64,000 nucleotides of DNA from Acidobacteriota bacterium (GCA_025352795.1 JANXSF010000008.1:1-64000); one strand, 5' to 3'; shown: positions 17,901 through 25,762, numbered from the stretch's first letter. The notes: generated by a model from the sequence alone, not told the origin. Numbers and translations: made by a program.

Positions 17901-18729
17901 GGCGCAAGATCCCAACGACCTGGAAGCGATTCTGACCTTGGCCAGTGCCGAAGGCAGTCTGCAACATGGCAAGGAAGTAATCACGTTGCTGGACAGGGCA
18001 GAAAAGTTGGCACCAAAAGACGCCCGTCCCTTTCTGATGCGGGCGCAGTGGGATGCAACTAGCGGCCGAGCGGTACTGGCCCTCAGTGGACTGCAGAAGG
18101 CTCGGGATCGGTTCCCAATGAACTCGGACATGCGTTCCCTAACCGCTGGGTTGGCGATTCGCAACGGCAACCTGCCGTTAGCGATAAAAGAGTACAAATC
18201 GTTGATGGGCGAGTTTCCCAAAAATACGGAATTTCGATTGGGCTATGCCAATGCACTGGGTCTTTCGGGGGATCGGAAGCAGGCGGCAGAGGAATATAAA
18301 AAGATTCAGCAGCAAGGTGGGGACGACGGTCGGGCGTGGTTGAACTATGGGGTTCTGATGGCCACCGCAGGGGATCATGTGCAGGCTAAGATCGCTTATT
18401 CAGAAGCCATCAAGCGCGATAAAAATAACGGTTATGCTCTGAACAATCTGGCGTATTTGATGGCCCGTAGCGGGGACGACCTGCAGACGGCATTGCATTA
18501 TGCCGAAGAAGCCAAGCGATCTATGCCCAGAAGTCCAGAGATTCACGACACCTTGACCTACATCTATTTACGAATGGGCATGACCCGCAACGCATCGGCG
18601 ATTCTTGAAGAAATGATGCAGTGGCTTCCGCAGCAGGAAAAGAAAAATACGGAGAAACTTTTGGCAATGATTCGGCGTGGGGAATCGAACAAGGTTCGCA
18701 GTGAAATGGAACGGGCGGCGGTGAATTAA
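14938..18729 (+). CDS. Wzz-like chain-length determinant fused to a periplasmic TPR protein
   Basis: A single 1263-residue frame combining two proteins normally encoded separately in exopolysaccharide/exosortase loci. Residues 1 to about 485 are a Wzz protein: TM1 near 40-58 (AIFCSLMGAALTWVLVYFF), a long coiled-coil periplasmic part, the GNVR-type segment LDRLVLNREYAVIKEQYSEL, and TM2 (IASGAIAGMAFGMMLGLFSF). A third hydrophobic segment at about 518-536 (GLLGGLICLALMVTSC) resembles a lipoprotein signal. It is followed by about 20 TPR units to the end. The topology would place both the Wzz loop and the TPRs in the periplasm. GTG at 14938 has a GAAAGG site; ATG at 14953 is an alternative. The stop overlaps the kinase-like gene (TAATG). 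Confidence 0.85.
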   Translation: MNPKTMPPRGLWSLNFSDWLAVSAMSDMAWLLKQYYKRAIFCSLMGAALTWVLVYFFPDQYISRAQVRFIPPQVAEKYVTPNVAMQVDQRIFALTQLVNSRLTGTKMIESFGLYPERRMLSTIADLVPRFQQSLQMKGTTTNENGVNHSVPTIQISFQYSNPAQSQKVVQRVVELIYEENRRYRGEQSIGTTEFLQQEVKKVLDQLTEMEAKISTLPAPTQTITTQYTFEIEELHHVDSRLSAVQKDLRAANGERTLKRALISALEGQIATVDQSPLSQPGSAPPTLSGDRARDMVMLLRAKVDEARARYVVGQHDRVFVEEALSKAEKALTRMEEQEAKLSRESSRELLMNRYVQAKAELVAVESSRSALMAEEGQLKRQMSALRESMSPAPDSELDRLVLNREYAVIKEQYSELTKKQRESQVASNMERRGQGETVELIEPPVLPDSAEQPVAAIRIASGAIAGMAFGMMLGLFSFLRHPHIRTARHLTLVGGITTLIELPDGPALLTSAGTAGIGGRGLLGGLICLALMVTSCASQSADSFLKRGEQLAMKGDYDSAILLYRQALKREPKNGTVNYQLALALQETGQINAARDQYVRAVELLPQRKEALVRLAELTYQIYFGDPGRPTTLLREVEDQAGKLMEMWPKSPEGYRLKTQVLIEQRRPSDAIDLLQKAISMGASDPSLLAQLSAVYYQLREVAKAKTVLTSLLEDHSKYGPGYDLLYLQLMEQHKTQDARKILEKKVANMSGMAVALQLAAHLDASGDRTSSLALVSQSATKYAKEELAQAQAGDFWLHRGLFDKAKEWFESGKLLHPAARNIYAMRLMDMELVKKNPLAAKVILDTELKLSPNDPLLNAYQAALQIDSEGELQRNTARAKLETILTKMPNSSFVRLHLGRAYLRAGELMKASQQLERSVTLDPNYAPGWIALAESDLLSGRPNMANDRLNALLQRAPGYTPALILQAKASLARKRPAEAGESLMKILAQDPNDLEAILTLASAEGSLQHGKEVITLLDRAEKLAPKDARPFLMRAQWDATSGRAVLALSGLQKARDRFPMNSDMRSLTAGLAIRNGNLPLAIKEYKSLMGEFPKNTEFRLGYANALGLSGDRKQAAEEYKKIQQQGGDDGRAWLNYGVLMATAGDHVQAKIAYSEAIKRDKNNGYALNNLAYLMARSGDDLQTALHYAEEAKRSMPRSPEIHDTLTYIYLRMGMTRNASAILEEMMQWLPQQEKKNTEKLLAMIRRGESNKVRSEMERAAVN

Positions 18730-19637
18730 TGGCAACCGAAGACCAAACTACGCAGTCGCAAAAATCGGCGGAATCGCTGGCGCACAGAGCCATTGAAGAC
18801 CTGGCATTGGAAGCAGACAGCAGTGTGGAACAAATGCTGCGATTGGTGGACCGCCTCCATCGGGCGGAGCGACCGAAGCCGGAAGAAGCTGTTCCTATTG
18901 ATCTGGGCAAGGAAACAACTGCGCCGCAAGAAAAACGTTTGCCGCGGTTGGATTGGGATAAGTGCCTGCAAACTTTCCCGGTACTGCATCCTAAGTGCAA
19001 GCGCGAATATATAGAATCCTTCCGATTGTTGCGGGCTCGTGTGAGCTTGGCGAAACGAGAATGGGCAGCGGGTGGTGCGTTGCTGCAAGTGTTAGCCATC
19101 GTCAGCACTTCGTCTCGCGAAGGAAAATCGTTTGTGGCCACCAATCTTGCTGCAGCGTTGGCCATTGGGAGTGATGAGAAAGTATTGATTGTGGACCTGA
19201 ACCCTTTGTCCAATGAGTTAAGCTCTTCCCTGGGCATCTTAAAAGGGCCCGGCGTTTCTGAGGCAATGCACAGCGGGCAATGGGAAAGTTCTGTTCGTCA
19301 AGTGGGCGAAACCAACTTGTATGTATTACCGGCTGGAAGGGCAGCGGAGAACCGCTTGGATGGCATTGATTTCCGTCGCGTTCCAATGCTTTTGGAATCC
19401 CTGCGAGGCACCTTTGCCTGGATCATTATCGACGGTCCAGCACATGCGGATTCGTCCGATGCAGAGCTGTTGTCCAACTATGCCGACGCCAATTTACTGG
19501 TTGTCCAAAAAGGCGTGACTGAGTTCAACGAGGTGGCTCAGTTGAAGGAAGGCATCCCCGAAGGTCGATTGTTGGGGGCTGTGCTCAACAACCAAACTTT
19601 GAAGAAGTCGAAATCCTGGTTCCGTCGGGGTGAATAG
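18729..19637 (+). CDS. BY-kinase/CpsD-like ATPase, degenerate
   Basis: A 302-residue cytoplasmic protein with the fold of bacterial tyrosine autokinases that partner Wzz proteins in polysaccharide export. The P-loop region reads AIVSTSSREGKSFVATNLAAAL. Walker A-prime is LIVDLNPLSNE, where family members normally have DADLRRP, so the usual second Asp and Arg are missing. Walker B is WIIIDGPAH. The C-terminus (KKSKSWFRRGE) has no tyrosine cluster. The N-terminal 100 residues are helical and unlike the family. It may be a regulatory ATPase rather than an active kinase. It is coupled to the Wzz-TPR gene by a one-base stop/start overlap. Confidence 0.8.
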   Translation: MATEDQTTQSQKSAESLAHRAIEDLALEADSSVEQMLRLVDRLHRAERPKPEEAVPIDLGKETTAPQEKRLPRLDWDKCLQTFPVLHPKCKREYIESFRLLRARVSLAKREWAAGGALLQVLAIVSTSSREGKSFVATNLAAALAIGSDEKVLIVDLNPLSNELSSSLGILKGPGVSEAMHSGQWESSVRQVGETNLYVLPAGRAAENRLDGIDFRRVPMLLESLRGTFAWIIIDGPAHADSSDAELLSNYADANLLVVQKGVTEFNEVAQLKEGIPEGRLLGAVLNNQTLKKSKSWFRRGE

Positions 19638-19654
19638 TCTGCTGAAATAGCGGA

Positions 19655-20611
19655 ATGGTTATTTCACGCCGAGCGGTACTGCCGCTATCCATCGCTGTGT
19701 TGCAATCCTGTGCACGCAAGCATCCCAAATTGATCGCAGTGGTGCCCAAGGCGACTTCGCATTTATTTTTTGTGACCATTCACAAGGGTGTGGATCAGGC
19801 GGCTGCGGAATTCGGAGTGGACATTCTGTGGAATGGACCGAGTGAAGAAACCGATTACGGTCGGCAGATCCAAATTGTGGATGCGCTGGTAGCCCAGCAC
19901 GTCGATGCAATCGCAATTTCAGCCACTGATGAGCGAGCCCTGGCCGCACCCGTGCAACGGGCCATTGATACAGGCATCCCCGTTACTATTTTCGATTCAG
20001 GGGTGAACGTTCAAAACTACGTCAGCTTTGTTGCGACGGGAAATTTTGAGGCAGGATGCACGGCTGCCCGTCGGCTGGCCGGTTTTCTAAACGGCAAAGG
20101 GAAAATTGCGATTGTGGCGCATAAGCCCGGCGGGACATCCACTGTTTTAAGGGAACAAGGTTTTGAGCAAACTCTGGCTAAAGAATTCCCCTCCATCCAT
20201 GTGGCTGCAAAACAATTCGGCATGGCGGACAGAGCAAAGGCCAGGGCCATTGCCGAAAATATTCTGACGGCGAACCCGGATCTGAATGGAATGTTCGCAT
20301 CCAGTGAAGCCAGTTCGCTGGGGGCCATTCAGGCCCTTCGAAGCAGAAATCTTTCAGGCAAAGTGAAACTGATCACGTTTGATACCAGTGATACGCACGT
20401 GGAAGCGCTGCGTGAAGGGACCATTGATTTAATGCTGGTGCAGGACACGGTTCGCATCGGTTACGAAGCGGTGCGCACGCTGGCTGAAAAGCTGGCTGGA
20501 AAGACACCCTTGAAGCGGTTAGACCTGCCTGTTCGTGAAATTGAAAAAGCAGGTCTGGATAATCCCGATATTCGCAAGTTGCTTTTTCCGCAAGGGGAGT
20601 CGACGAAATGA
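19655..20611 (+). CDS. Sugar-type periplasmic binding lipoprotein (RbsB family)
   Basis: A 318-residue solute-binding protein. The N-terminus MVISRRAVLPLSIAVLQSCARKH carries a lipobox (LQSC). Peripla_BP_4 features follow: KLIAVVPKATSHLFFVTIHKGVDQAAAEFG, DAIAISATDERALAAPVQRAIDTGIPVTIFD, GMFASSEASSLGAIQAL and VQDTVRIGYEAVRTL. Family members bind ribose, xylose or related sugars for ABC import. No ABC permease or ATPase gene is adjacent; the next gene, with an ATGA-like junction near 20608, is a secreted PmoA-like protein. It may be an orphan that uses a distant transporter. Confidence 0.88.
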   Translation: MVISRRAVLPLSIAVLQSCARKHPKLIAVVPKATSHLFFVTIHKGVDQAAAEFGVDILWNGPSEETDYGRQIQIVDALVAQHVDAIAISATDERALAAPVQRAIDTGIPVTIFDSGVNVQNYVSFVATGNFEAGCTAARRLAGFLNGKGKIAIVAHKPGGTSTVLREQGFEQTLAKEFPSIHVAAKQFGMADRAKARAIAENILTANPDLNGMFASSEASSLGAIQALRSRNLSGKVKLITFDTSDTHVEALREGTIDLMLVQDTVRIGYEAVRTLAEKLAGKTPLKRLDLPVREIEKAGLDNPDIRKLLFPQGESTK

Positions 20612-20649
20612 GAAGGTGTGAAGCAATGAGATATGATCAATTCTGCAAT

Positions 20650-21618
20650 ATGAAAGTGCCTTTTGTTCTTCTTCTCAGCGCGGCCCTTTGCCCGGCGCAG
20701 GTTGTGATCACCAGCGAAACGGATAAGGTACACGTCCTGATTGACGGGAAACCCTTTACAGATTTCGTTCTGAGCGGCGGCGATGCCATGAAGCCTTACC
20801 TGCATCCACTACGATCCGCTACAGGAAAAGTGGTGACGCGTTATTTCCCAATGGAAACCGTTGCCGATGAGCCGACTGACCATCCGCATCAGCGCGGACT
20901 TTGGTTCGCCCATGAAAAGGTGAACGGGTTCGATTTCTGGAACAACGAAGCCAATTACAAGACCACCATTCGCGGTCGTATTGTGGTGGACAAGATCAGC
21001 AGTACCAAGAGTGGCAAGAACGCGGGCTCCATTACCGCCCAAATGAGTTGGAACGATCCCAGTGGCATCAAGCTGGTGGACGAACAACGGGTGATGACCT
21101 TCAGCAAGACGAAGACACTTCGCATGATCGATCTGGATATCACTCTGATGGCAACTGCGGATAAAGTGACTTTTGCAGATACCAAAGATGGCGTACTGGG
21201 CATCCGCATGGCCCGTGTTTTGCAGGAAGGAAAAAATAGCGGCAAGGGAATTACCGACGACCAGCCACACACCGGTATGATCCGCAATGCTGAGGGCCAG
21301 GAGAAAGAACCAGCAGTTTGGGGCAAGGCATCGGACTGGGTGGATTACACCGGCACTGTAGATGGGGAAAAGCTTGGTATCGCGATACTGGATCATCCTC
21401 AAAATTCACGTCGAGCTCGTTGGCACGTGCGGGCCTACGGACTCTTTGCGGCCAACCCCTTCGGTCGAAATACTTTTGCCAAGGAGAAGGGCGAGGATGG
21501 ATCGGTTGTGCTGGATAAAGGTGCCAAACTGCATTTTCGCTATCGGATTGTAATTCATCCAGGGGATGCCAATGATTCGGGGATCGCCGGCATTTGGACG
21601 ACTTACTCTAGCAAATAG
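20650..21618 (+). CDS. Secreted PmoA-like protein (DUF6807 family)
   Basis: A 322-residue exported protein. The start ATG 20650 is chosen because it gives the signal peptide MKVPFVLLLSAALCPAQ; the open frame begins at 20608. The family phrases are PYLHPLRSATGKVVTRYFP, DHPHQRGLWFAHEKVNGFDFW, and the late GIAILDHPQNSRRARWHVR with AANPFGRNTF. The domain is historically named methane oxygenase PmoA, but it is unrelated to particulate methane monooxygenase. Members occur in carbohydrate-utilisation settings of Acidobacteria, Planctomycetes and Bacteroidetes. The conserved His residues (HPHQRG, HPQN) suggest a metal or sugar site. Pairing with a sugar-binding lipoprotein supports a glycan-related role. 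Confidence 0.83.
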   Translation: MKVPFVLLLSAALCPAQVVITSETDKVHVLIDGKPFTDFVLSGGDAMKPYLHPLRSATGKVVTRYFPMETVADEPTDHPHQRGLWFAHEKVNGFDFWNNEANYKTTIRGRIVVDKISSTKSGKNAGSITAQMSWNDPSGIKLVDEQRVMTFSKTKTLRMIDLDITLMATADKVTFADTKDGVLGIRMARVLQEGKNSGKGITDDQPHTGMIRNAEGQEKEPAVWGKASDWVDYTGTVDGEKLGIAILDHPQNSRRARWHVRAYGLFAANPFGRNTFAKEKGEDGSVVLDKGAKLHFRYRIVIHPGDANDSGIAGIWTTYSSK

Positions 21619-21668
21619 TAAATTTAATTAGTGAATGGGTCTCCCTGTAATACTCCCTTTAAAAGAAA

Positions 21669-21686
21669 GCTCCCTTGCGAGGGAGC
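21669..21686. terminator. Hairpin, T-rich on the minus side
   Basis: GCTCCCT-TGCG-AGGGAGC forms a 7-bp stem. Read on the minus strand it is followed by TTTCTTTT, a normal intrinsic-terminator tail; on the plus strand no T-run follows. It lies 50 bp after the PmoA-like gene. The rest of 21619-21880 shows no gene I can support. Confidence 0.45.
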
Positions 21687-21880
21687 GGATACTGTCGCAA
21701 CGGTGATGTCGTTCCACCGATTTCGCGTGCCCCAAAAGAATGCGAAGGTAATGAAATCAATACGTTCGGATCTGCGCGATTCGCTTGCAAAGCCGCACCT
21801 GCTTGTATTCGATGACTGGGAAGCAGTACATTGGAATCACGTGGCGAATCTGCTGTCCACCACGTCGGGAGATTCCAACG

Positions 21881-22348
21881 TTGCGTTTGCTTTGCCTTAA
21901 CCTTTTCCTATTCACGACAGCTTCCTCGCTTTGTATGGCGGAACAGCCCTTGCCCTACAGCCACAAAACGCATTTGAAAATGGGGTTGAAGTGTACCGAA
22001 TGCCACACCATGCCCGGCACAGGCGAAGTGGCAACGTTTCCCGCAGAAACCAAATGTATGACCTGCCATGCGAGCGTCAAAACCGATAGCCCGCACATCT
22101 TAAAACTCACCGAGTATGCCAAAAAGAAAGAACCCGTACCTTGGGTGCGAATCTACAAATTACCGGAGTTCGTGTTTTTTTCGCACAAAGTTCATTTGAA
22201 GGTGACCGACTGTGCCAAATGCCATGGCCCGGTTGCCGATCGCGAAGTGATGACCAAGGAAAAGCCCATCGACATGAATTCCTGCATGGCATGTCACGAC
22301 GAACATAAGGCGTCTAACGAATGCAACTTATGCCATAACCCGGCATAG
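21881..22348 (+). CDS. Periplasmic multihaem cytochrome c (five CxxCH), c3/c7-like
   Basis: A 155-residue c-type cytochrome with five haem motifs: CTECH, CMTCH, CAKCH, CMACH and CNLCH. I start it at TTG 21881, which gives the export signal RLLCLNLFLFTTASSLCMAEQ and follows a GGGAG. The open frame extends to 21785 without a signal. PYSHKTHLKMGL and FFSHKVHLKVTD supply the distal His ligands, as in cytochrome c7 (class III) folds. It is a clear paralogue of the protein at 49870-50415. No dehydrogenase is encoded next to it, so its electron donor is not evident here. Confidence 0.87.
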   Translation: MRLLCLNLFLFTTASSLCMAEQPLPYSHKTHLKMGLKCTECHTMPGTGEVATFPAETKCMTCHASVKTDSPHILKLTEYAKKKEPVPWVRIYKLPEFVFFSHKVHLKVTDCAKCHGPVADREVMTKEKPIDMNSCMACHDEHKASNECNLCHNPA

Positions 22349-22365
22349 CTCGAAGAGGCCCGAGC

Positions 22366-23526
22366 TTACCGATCCATCGGACGTCTATACGGCGATGCCA
22401 GGTAGCGCTTCGCTTCCTTCCCGCCATCGGAATCGGGGGCACCATTCACAGCCTGACGATATGCGCCCAATGCCTTGGCCCGTTGACCTTTCATGTCGTA
22501 ACACTGCCCAGTTCGCAGCCAGGCGTTCATTCCCGTGTTGCCGTCTATTTGATTTGCTCTGGGCGTTACTTTCGCTAAACTGGCCAGCGCGCCATCGTAG
22601 TCCCGATACCAAAACAGCAGATTTCCCCGCGAATAGTGAACGCGTGCCGCATCCAATCGCGGGTCTTTCAACTTCTCCAATTCGTCCAGCACGCGCAACG
22701 CGTCATCTTTGCGACCGGCATCGGCAAGCATCTGCACCAATTCCAATCGAAATAAATAATTCCTGGGAAAGCGCTGAATTAAGGGCTCCAGTAACGGGAT
22801 CGCTTTTTGGGGCTGGCGTTCCCGCCTATACGTTACGCCCAAAACAATTTGCGCATCCCAGCGGCTGGTCTCTCCTTTTACGGCAACCATTTCCAGCGTC
22901 CGGATTCCCTGTTCTTTATCGCCACGGATTCCGGCCATGAATCCAAGCATCCGATAGCCTAGCGGCAAGCTGCCCACAATGTAATCATGCAAGCCCTGCA
23001 ACAAATGGGCATCTACCAAAGTTGGTTCAATTTCGGAAACTTTATTGTGGGTTTGACGAGCCGTGGTGGCATCACGCAGCGCATCGCGCCAGGCCTTGCG
23101 CACCAGGAAATTGTAATTCGACCGAATCGCGTAGGTGATTCCCAACGAGTACAACGCCTTCGCATCGCGCGGATTCTTCGTCACTGCTTGCGAACTCAGT
23201 GCCATTGCCCGACGCACTGCTTCATCGAACACTATGTGATCCTCTTCCGTTGTCGCCAACTTGCTGCGAGCGTAAAACGGATTGTTCCCACTCACCAATT
23301 CACTTTCCAGCGCGCCGCCACGGAACATTGCCCGATATAAAATCGCTTGCGCCAAGTGGTTCCAATGGTCAGCATTGGCCGGTTCGGTATCCACTACTTT
23401 TTGGAAAGTTTCAATGGCCTGATCGCATTCCAGGTTGTAGAAATGGTCGAAGCCCTTCACCGTCAATGGATTTTCAGCAGCCAATACAACGCAAAGCGAT
23501 AGCACTACAATGACGACACTTTTCAT
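22366..23526 (-). CDS. Exported TPR-repeat protein
   Basis: A 386-residue protein with a signal peptide (MKSVVIVVLSLCVVLAAEN) and tetratricopeptide repeats from about residue 25 to the end, for example GFDHFYNLECDQAIETFQKVVDTEPANADHW, DAKALYSLGITYAI and CYDMKGQRAKALGAYRQAVNGAPDS. TPRs mediate protein contacts, and no catalytic domain is visible. The ATG at 23526 overlaps the queG stop as ATGA. It is the last gene of the SIMPL-queG-TPR operon. Function unknown. Confidence 0.8.
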   Translation of the reverse strand: MKSVVIVVLSLCVVLAAENPLTVKGFDHFYNLECDQAIETFQKVVDTEPANADHWNHLAQAILYRAMFRGGALESELVSGNNPFYARSKLATTEEDHIVFDEAVRRAMALSSQAVTKNPRDAKALYSLGITYAIRSNYNFLVRKAWRDALRDATTARQTHNKVSEIEPTLVDAHLLQGLHDYIVGSLPLGYRMLGFMAGIRGDKEQGIRTLEMVAVKGETSRWDAQIVLGVTYRRERQPQKAIPLLEPLIQRFPRNYLFRLELVQMLADAGRKDDALRVLDELEKLKDPRLDAARVHYSRGNLLFWYRDYDGALASLAKVTPRANQIDGNTGMNAWLRTGQCYDMKGQRAKALGAYRQAVNGAPDSDGGKEAKRYLASPYRRPMDR

Positions 23527-24560
23527 GAGAGTTGCGTCAGCCCCCACTCCGCATGTTCACGAACCACTTCGTCTTCATGCATTGCCAGCGATTGCAATGC
23601 GCTTTCAAATTTCCGGTGTCCACTATTGCCCATAGCAATGGCCACGTTGCGCAGAAATCCACGATAGCGGGCACGCTCCACCGGCGTATGACGGTACTGC
23701 TGACGAAACTGTTGCGCGGTCATACGGGCCATCTGATCTAATGAGGGCGCAACGTTCAGGGCAGTAAACGCAGGGTCGGCAGTCACTGGGGCTTTGCGAT
23801 TCCAAGGGCACACATCCTGGCAAATATCACATCCAAAAATATGATTGCCCATTGCTTCGCGCATCGGTTCCGGCACAGTTCCACGCAGCTCAATGGTGAA
23901 GTAGGAAATGCAGCGGCGCGAATCTACTTCATGCGATGGCCCTGCACCGTTCACCGGAACAATCGCATCGGTCGGGCAAGCTTCAATGCAGCGGGTGCAA
24001 GTGCCGCAACGGTCCGGCGCAGGCATTGCTGCAGATTCCAATTCCAACGACAAAAGAATTTCGCCAAGAAAAAACCAGGACCCTTGTTGCTGATTAATCA
24101 AACAAGTGTTCTTCCCCAGCCATCCTATGCCAGCATGTTTGGCTAGCGCCCTTTCCTGCAGGGGGGCTGTATCCACGCATACTTTATATTCGCAAGGGGA
24201 GTCAGCGTCAATTCGCTGGGCTAAAACGGTGAGCCGCTCTTTCATGGTCAAGTGATAATCACGAGACCAGGCGTAGCGGGAAATCCACCCGTTGTCCGCA
24301 TTCTCTGCAGCAGTGGAATAAGGTTCGGCGGTGTTATACAGCTTGCCGACCACCAAAACTGATTTCGCCGATGGCAGCAGAGACCGAACGTCCCGCCGCA
24401 TTTCCGCGCGATGATCAATTAAGTAGCGCATCTCTCCGGCCAGCCCACGGGCGGCCCAGTCTATATAGTGATTCGATTCTGCAACCGGCCCGGCAGCGGC
24501 TATGCCTGCCAATTCAAAGCCACAGTCCTGGGCCATTGCAATCAGTTGGTGGGCCGTCAT
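23523..24560 (-). CDS. queG: Epoxyqueuosine reductase
   Basis: A 345-residue cytoplasmic cobalamin- and iron-sulfur-dependent enzyme for the last step of queuosine synthesis on tRNA. The two [4Fe-4S] motifs are CGTCTRCIEACP and CDICQDVCP with the extra Cys in RRCISY. The catalytic-region phrases CVDTAPLQERALAKHAGIGWLGKNTC are diagnostic. A HEAT-like C-terminal helix pair (FRRNVAIAMGNSGH-like, EVVREHAEWGL) ends the protein. It starts one base after the SIMPL gene stop. Other que genes are not in the window. Confidence 0.95.
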   Translation of the reverse strand: MTAHQLIAMAQDCGFELAGIAAAGPVAESNHYIDWAARGLAGEMRYLIDHRAEMRRDVRSLLPSAKSVLVVGKLYNTAEPYSTAAENADNGWISRYAWSRDYHLTMKERLTVLAQRIDADSPCEYKVCVDTAPLQERALAKHAGIGWLGKNTCLINQQQGSWFFLGEILLSLELESAAMPAPDRCGTCTRCIEACPTDAIVPVNGAGPSHEVDSRRCISYFTIELRGTVPEPMREAMGNHIFGCDICQDVCPWNRKAPVTADPAFTALNVAPSLDQMARMTAQQFRQQYRHTPVERARYRGFLRNVAIAMGNSGHRKFESALQSLAMHEDEVVREHAEWGLTQLS

Positions 24561-24561
24561 C

Positions 24562-25227
24562 TCATAAAATATCGGCTTGAAGAGTCACCGTGGCGGAAAC
24601 GTCTACCAGTCCTGGTTGGACCGGAGTGGCGGTGGTTGGGGCCAGTGCCGCAACGGAGAAATTACGAATAGATACAGTTCCACTTTCCTCCACAGCCGTT
24701 ATGTTTCCCAGCCGCATTCCTAGCGCGGAAGCAATCGCCTCGGCTTTTGTTTTGGCCAAAAGAGCGGCCTTCTTTAGAGCCTCAACTCGGGAAGGGCCAG
24801 GGTCGCTGAGCCCGAAAGTTAACGACCCAACATTGGTGGCTCCAGCCTGAATCGCCGTATCAATCACTTTCGCTGCCAACAGGATATTGGTCAAAGTCAC
24901 TTCAACGGTGTTTTGGGCAGTGTAAGTTGTCACCTGGACATTGCCATTGGTGCGGGTCACCGGATACACAGAATATCCCGTGGACTTGATGGCTTCAGGA
25001 GCATTCCCCACCACCTGACGCAATTGAGTTAGGACGTTGGTCATCAAAACAGCATTGCGATCAGCCGCTTCCTGAGCAGTGCTTGCCGAGTTGACGACAC
25101 TAGCGGTCAACTTGACCTGATCTGGACGCACAGAAATAATGGCATCGCCAGAAGCTCGCACGTAAGGTCGAGTCTGCCCCATCAGCGAGGTGGAAAACAA
25201 AATAAGTACCAGTGAGAAGCGAGTCAT
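24562..25227 (-). CDS. SIMPL-domain (DUF541) exported protein
   Basis: A 221-residue protein with the signal peptide MTRFSLVLILFSTSLMGQ followed by one SIMPL/DUF541 domain. Readable parts are VRASGDAIISVRPDQVKLTASVVN, the middle GYSVYPVTR, and LLAKTKAEAIASALGMRLGNITAVEES. Known relatives are periplasmic or outer-membrane proteins linked to oxidative stress defence (E. coli YggE) or of unknown role. It is the first gene of the operon with queG, with no obvious functional link. Confidence 0.87.
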   Translation of the reverse strand: MTRFSLVLILFSTSLMGQTRPYVRASGDAIISVRPDQVKLTASVVNSASTAQEAADRNAVLMTNVLTQLRQVVGNAPEAIKSTGYSVYPVTRTNGNVQVTTYTAQNTVEVTLTNILLAAKVIDTAIQAGATNVGSLTFGLSDPGPSRVEALKKAALLAKTKAEAIASALGMRLGNITAVEESGTVSIRNFSVAALAPTTATPVQPGLVDVSATVTLQADIL

Positions 25228-25395
25228 AATTTCCTCCTAGCCTTATCATCCCGCAAAAGGTTTGAGGACGCACCTGATGTTTAGGTGGAGGGTTGCGGAG
25301 GCATTTCCATTCACTAATTTCCGATGGCTAGGCCAATGGTTAGAAAGATGCCCCTCTGACTCAATCACTGGTATTATTTTGGAAGGAGCCCAGAC

Positions 25396-25701
25396 GTGAA
25401 CCGGAAGCAAGTTATAGCCACGTTGCGCGAACATGAACCGGAGTTACAAGCTGCCGGGGTGGTCAGTCTGTCCTTGTTCGGATCATCCGCGCGGAATGAG
25501 GCTGACCCTGCCAATGTTGATATGGCGGTTCGGCTGGAGTAGAGTTTTTCAAGCGGTGGTTTCGACTATTTCTATCAACTGGAACAGCTTCAAAAGCACT
25601 TATCCCGGCTGCTTGGCTGCAAGGTCGATGTGGTGCCGGAACCAGTGCGGAAAGCAAGTTTCCAATTTGCGATAGATAGGGACCGCGCCGTTGCCTTTTA
25701 G
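25396..25701 (+). pseudogene. MNT-type nucleotidyltransferase (MntA-like antitoxin) with internal TAG
   Basis: From GTG 25396, behind a good GGAAGGAG site, the frame encodes 101 codons interrupted only by TAG at 25540-25542 after codon 48. Before the stop are the nucleotidyltransferase motifs FGSSARNEADPANVDMAVRLE (GSxAR and the Asp strand, here VDMAV for the usual DIDLLV). After it, in the same frame, comes SFSSGGFDYFYQLEQLQ, then LLGCKVDVVPEPVRKA, ending at TAG 25699-25701. The total length matches MNT antitoxins of MNT/HEPN modules, which AMPylate the HEPN toxin. The second catalytic Asp of the motif appears changed. Most likely a recent pseudogene. Confidence 0.78.
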
Positions 25702-25762
25702 CCAAGTTCTCCGCCGGTTACAAGACATCATAATAGTCAACGCTCAGGAAACCTGGACATGA
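25691..25762 (+). pseudogene. Remnant of HEPN (HepT/DUF86) toxin gene
   Basis: Overlapping the end of the nucleotidyltransferase in the next frame, TTG 25691 opens 23 codons reading MPFSQVLRRLQDIII and then VNAQETWT before TGA. The first part matches the usual N-terminus of HEPN toxins that follow MNT genes by a few overlapping bases. No further HEPN sequence, and no R-x4-6-H motif, is seen up to the transporter gene at 25873. The toxin is therefore truncated. Calling so short a remnant is uncertain; its position is the best argument. Confidence 0.5.

Noticed and set aside
20608-21618. Particulate methane monooxygenase subunit PmoA
   Set aside because: The protein is soluble and exported, and belongs to the differently folded family that merely shares the PmoA name; no pmoB or pmoC is present.
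21631-21900. Small gene before the first cytochrome
   Set aside because: The 89-codon frame has no recognisable motif and overlaps the cytochrome signal sequence in another frame; its ribosome site is poor.
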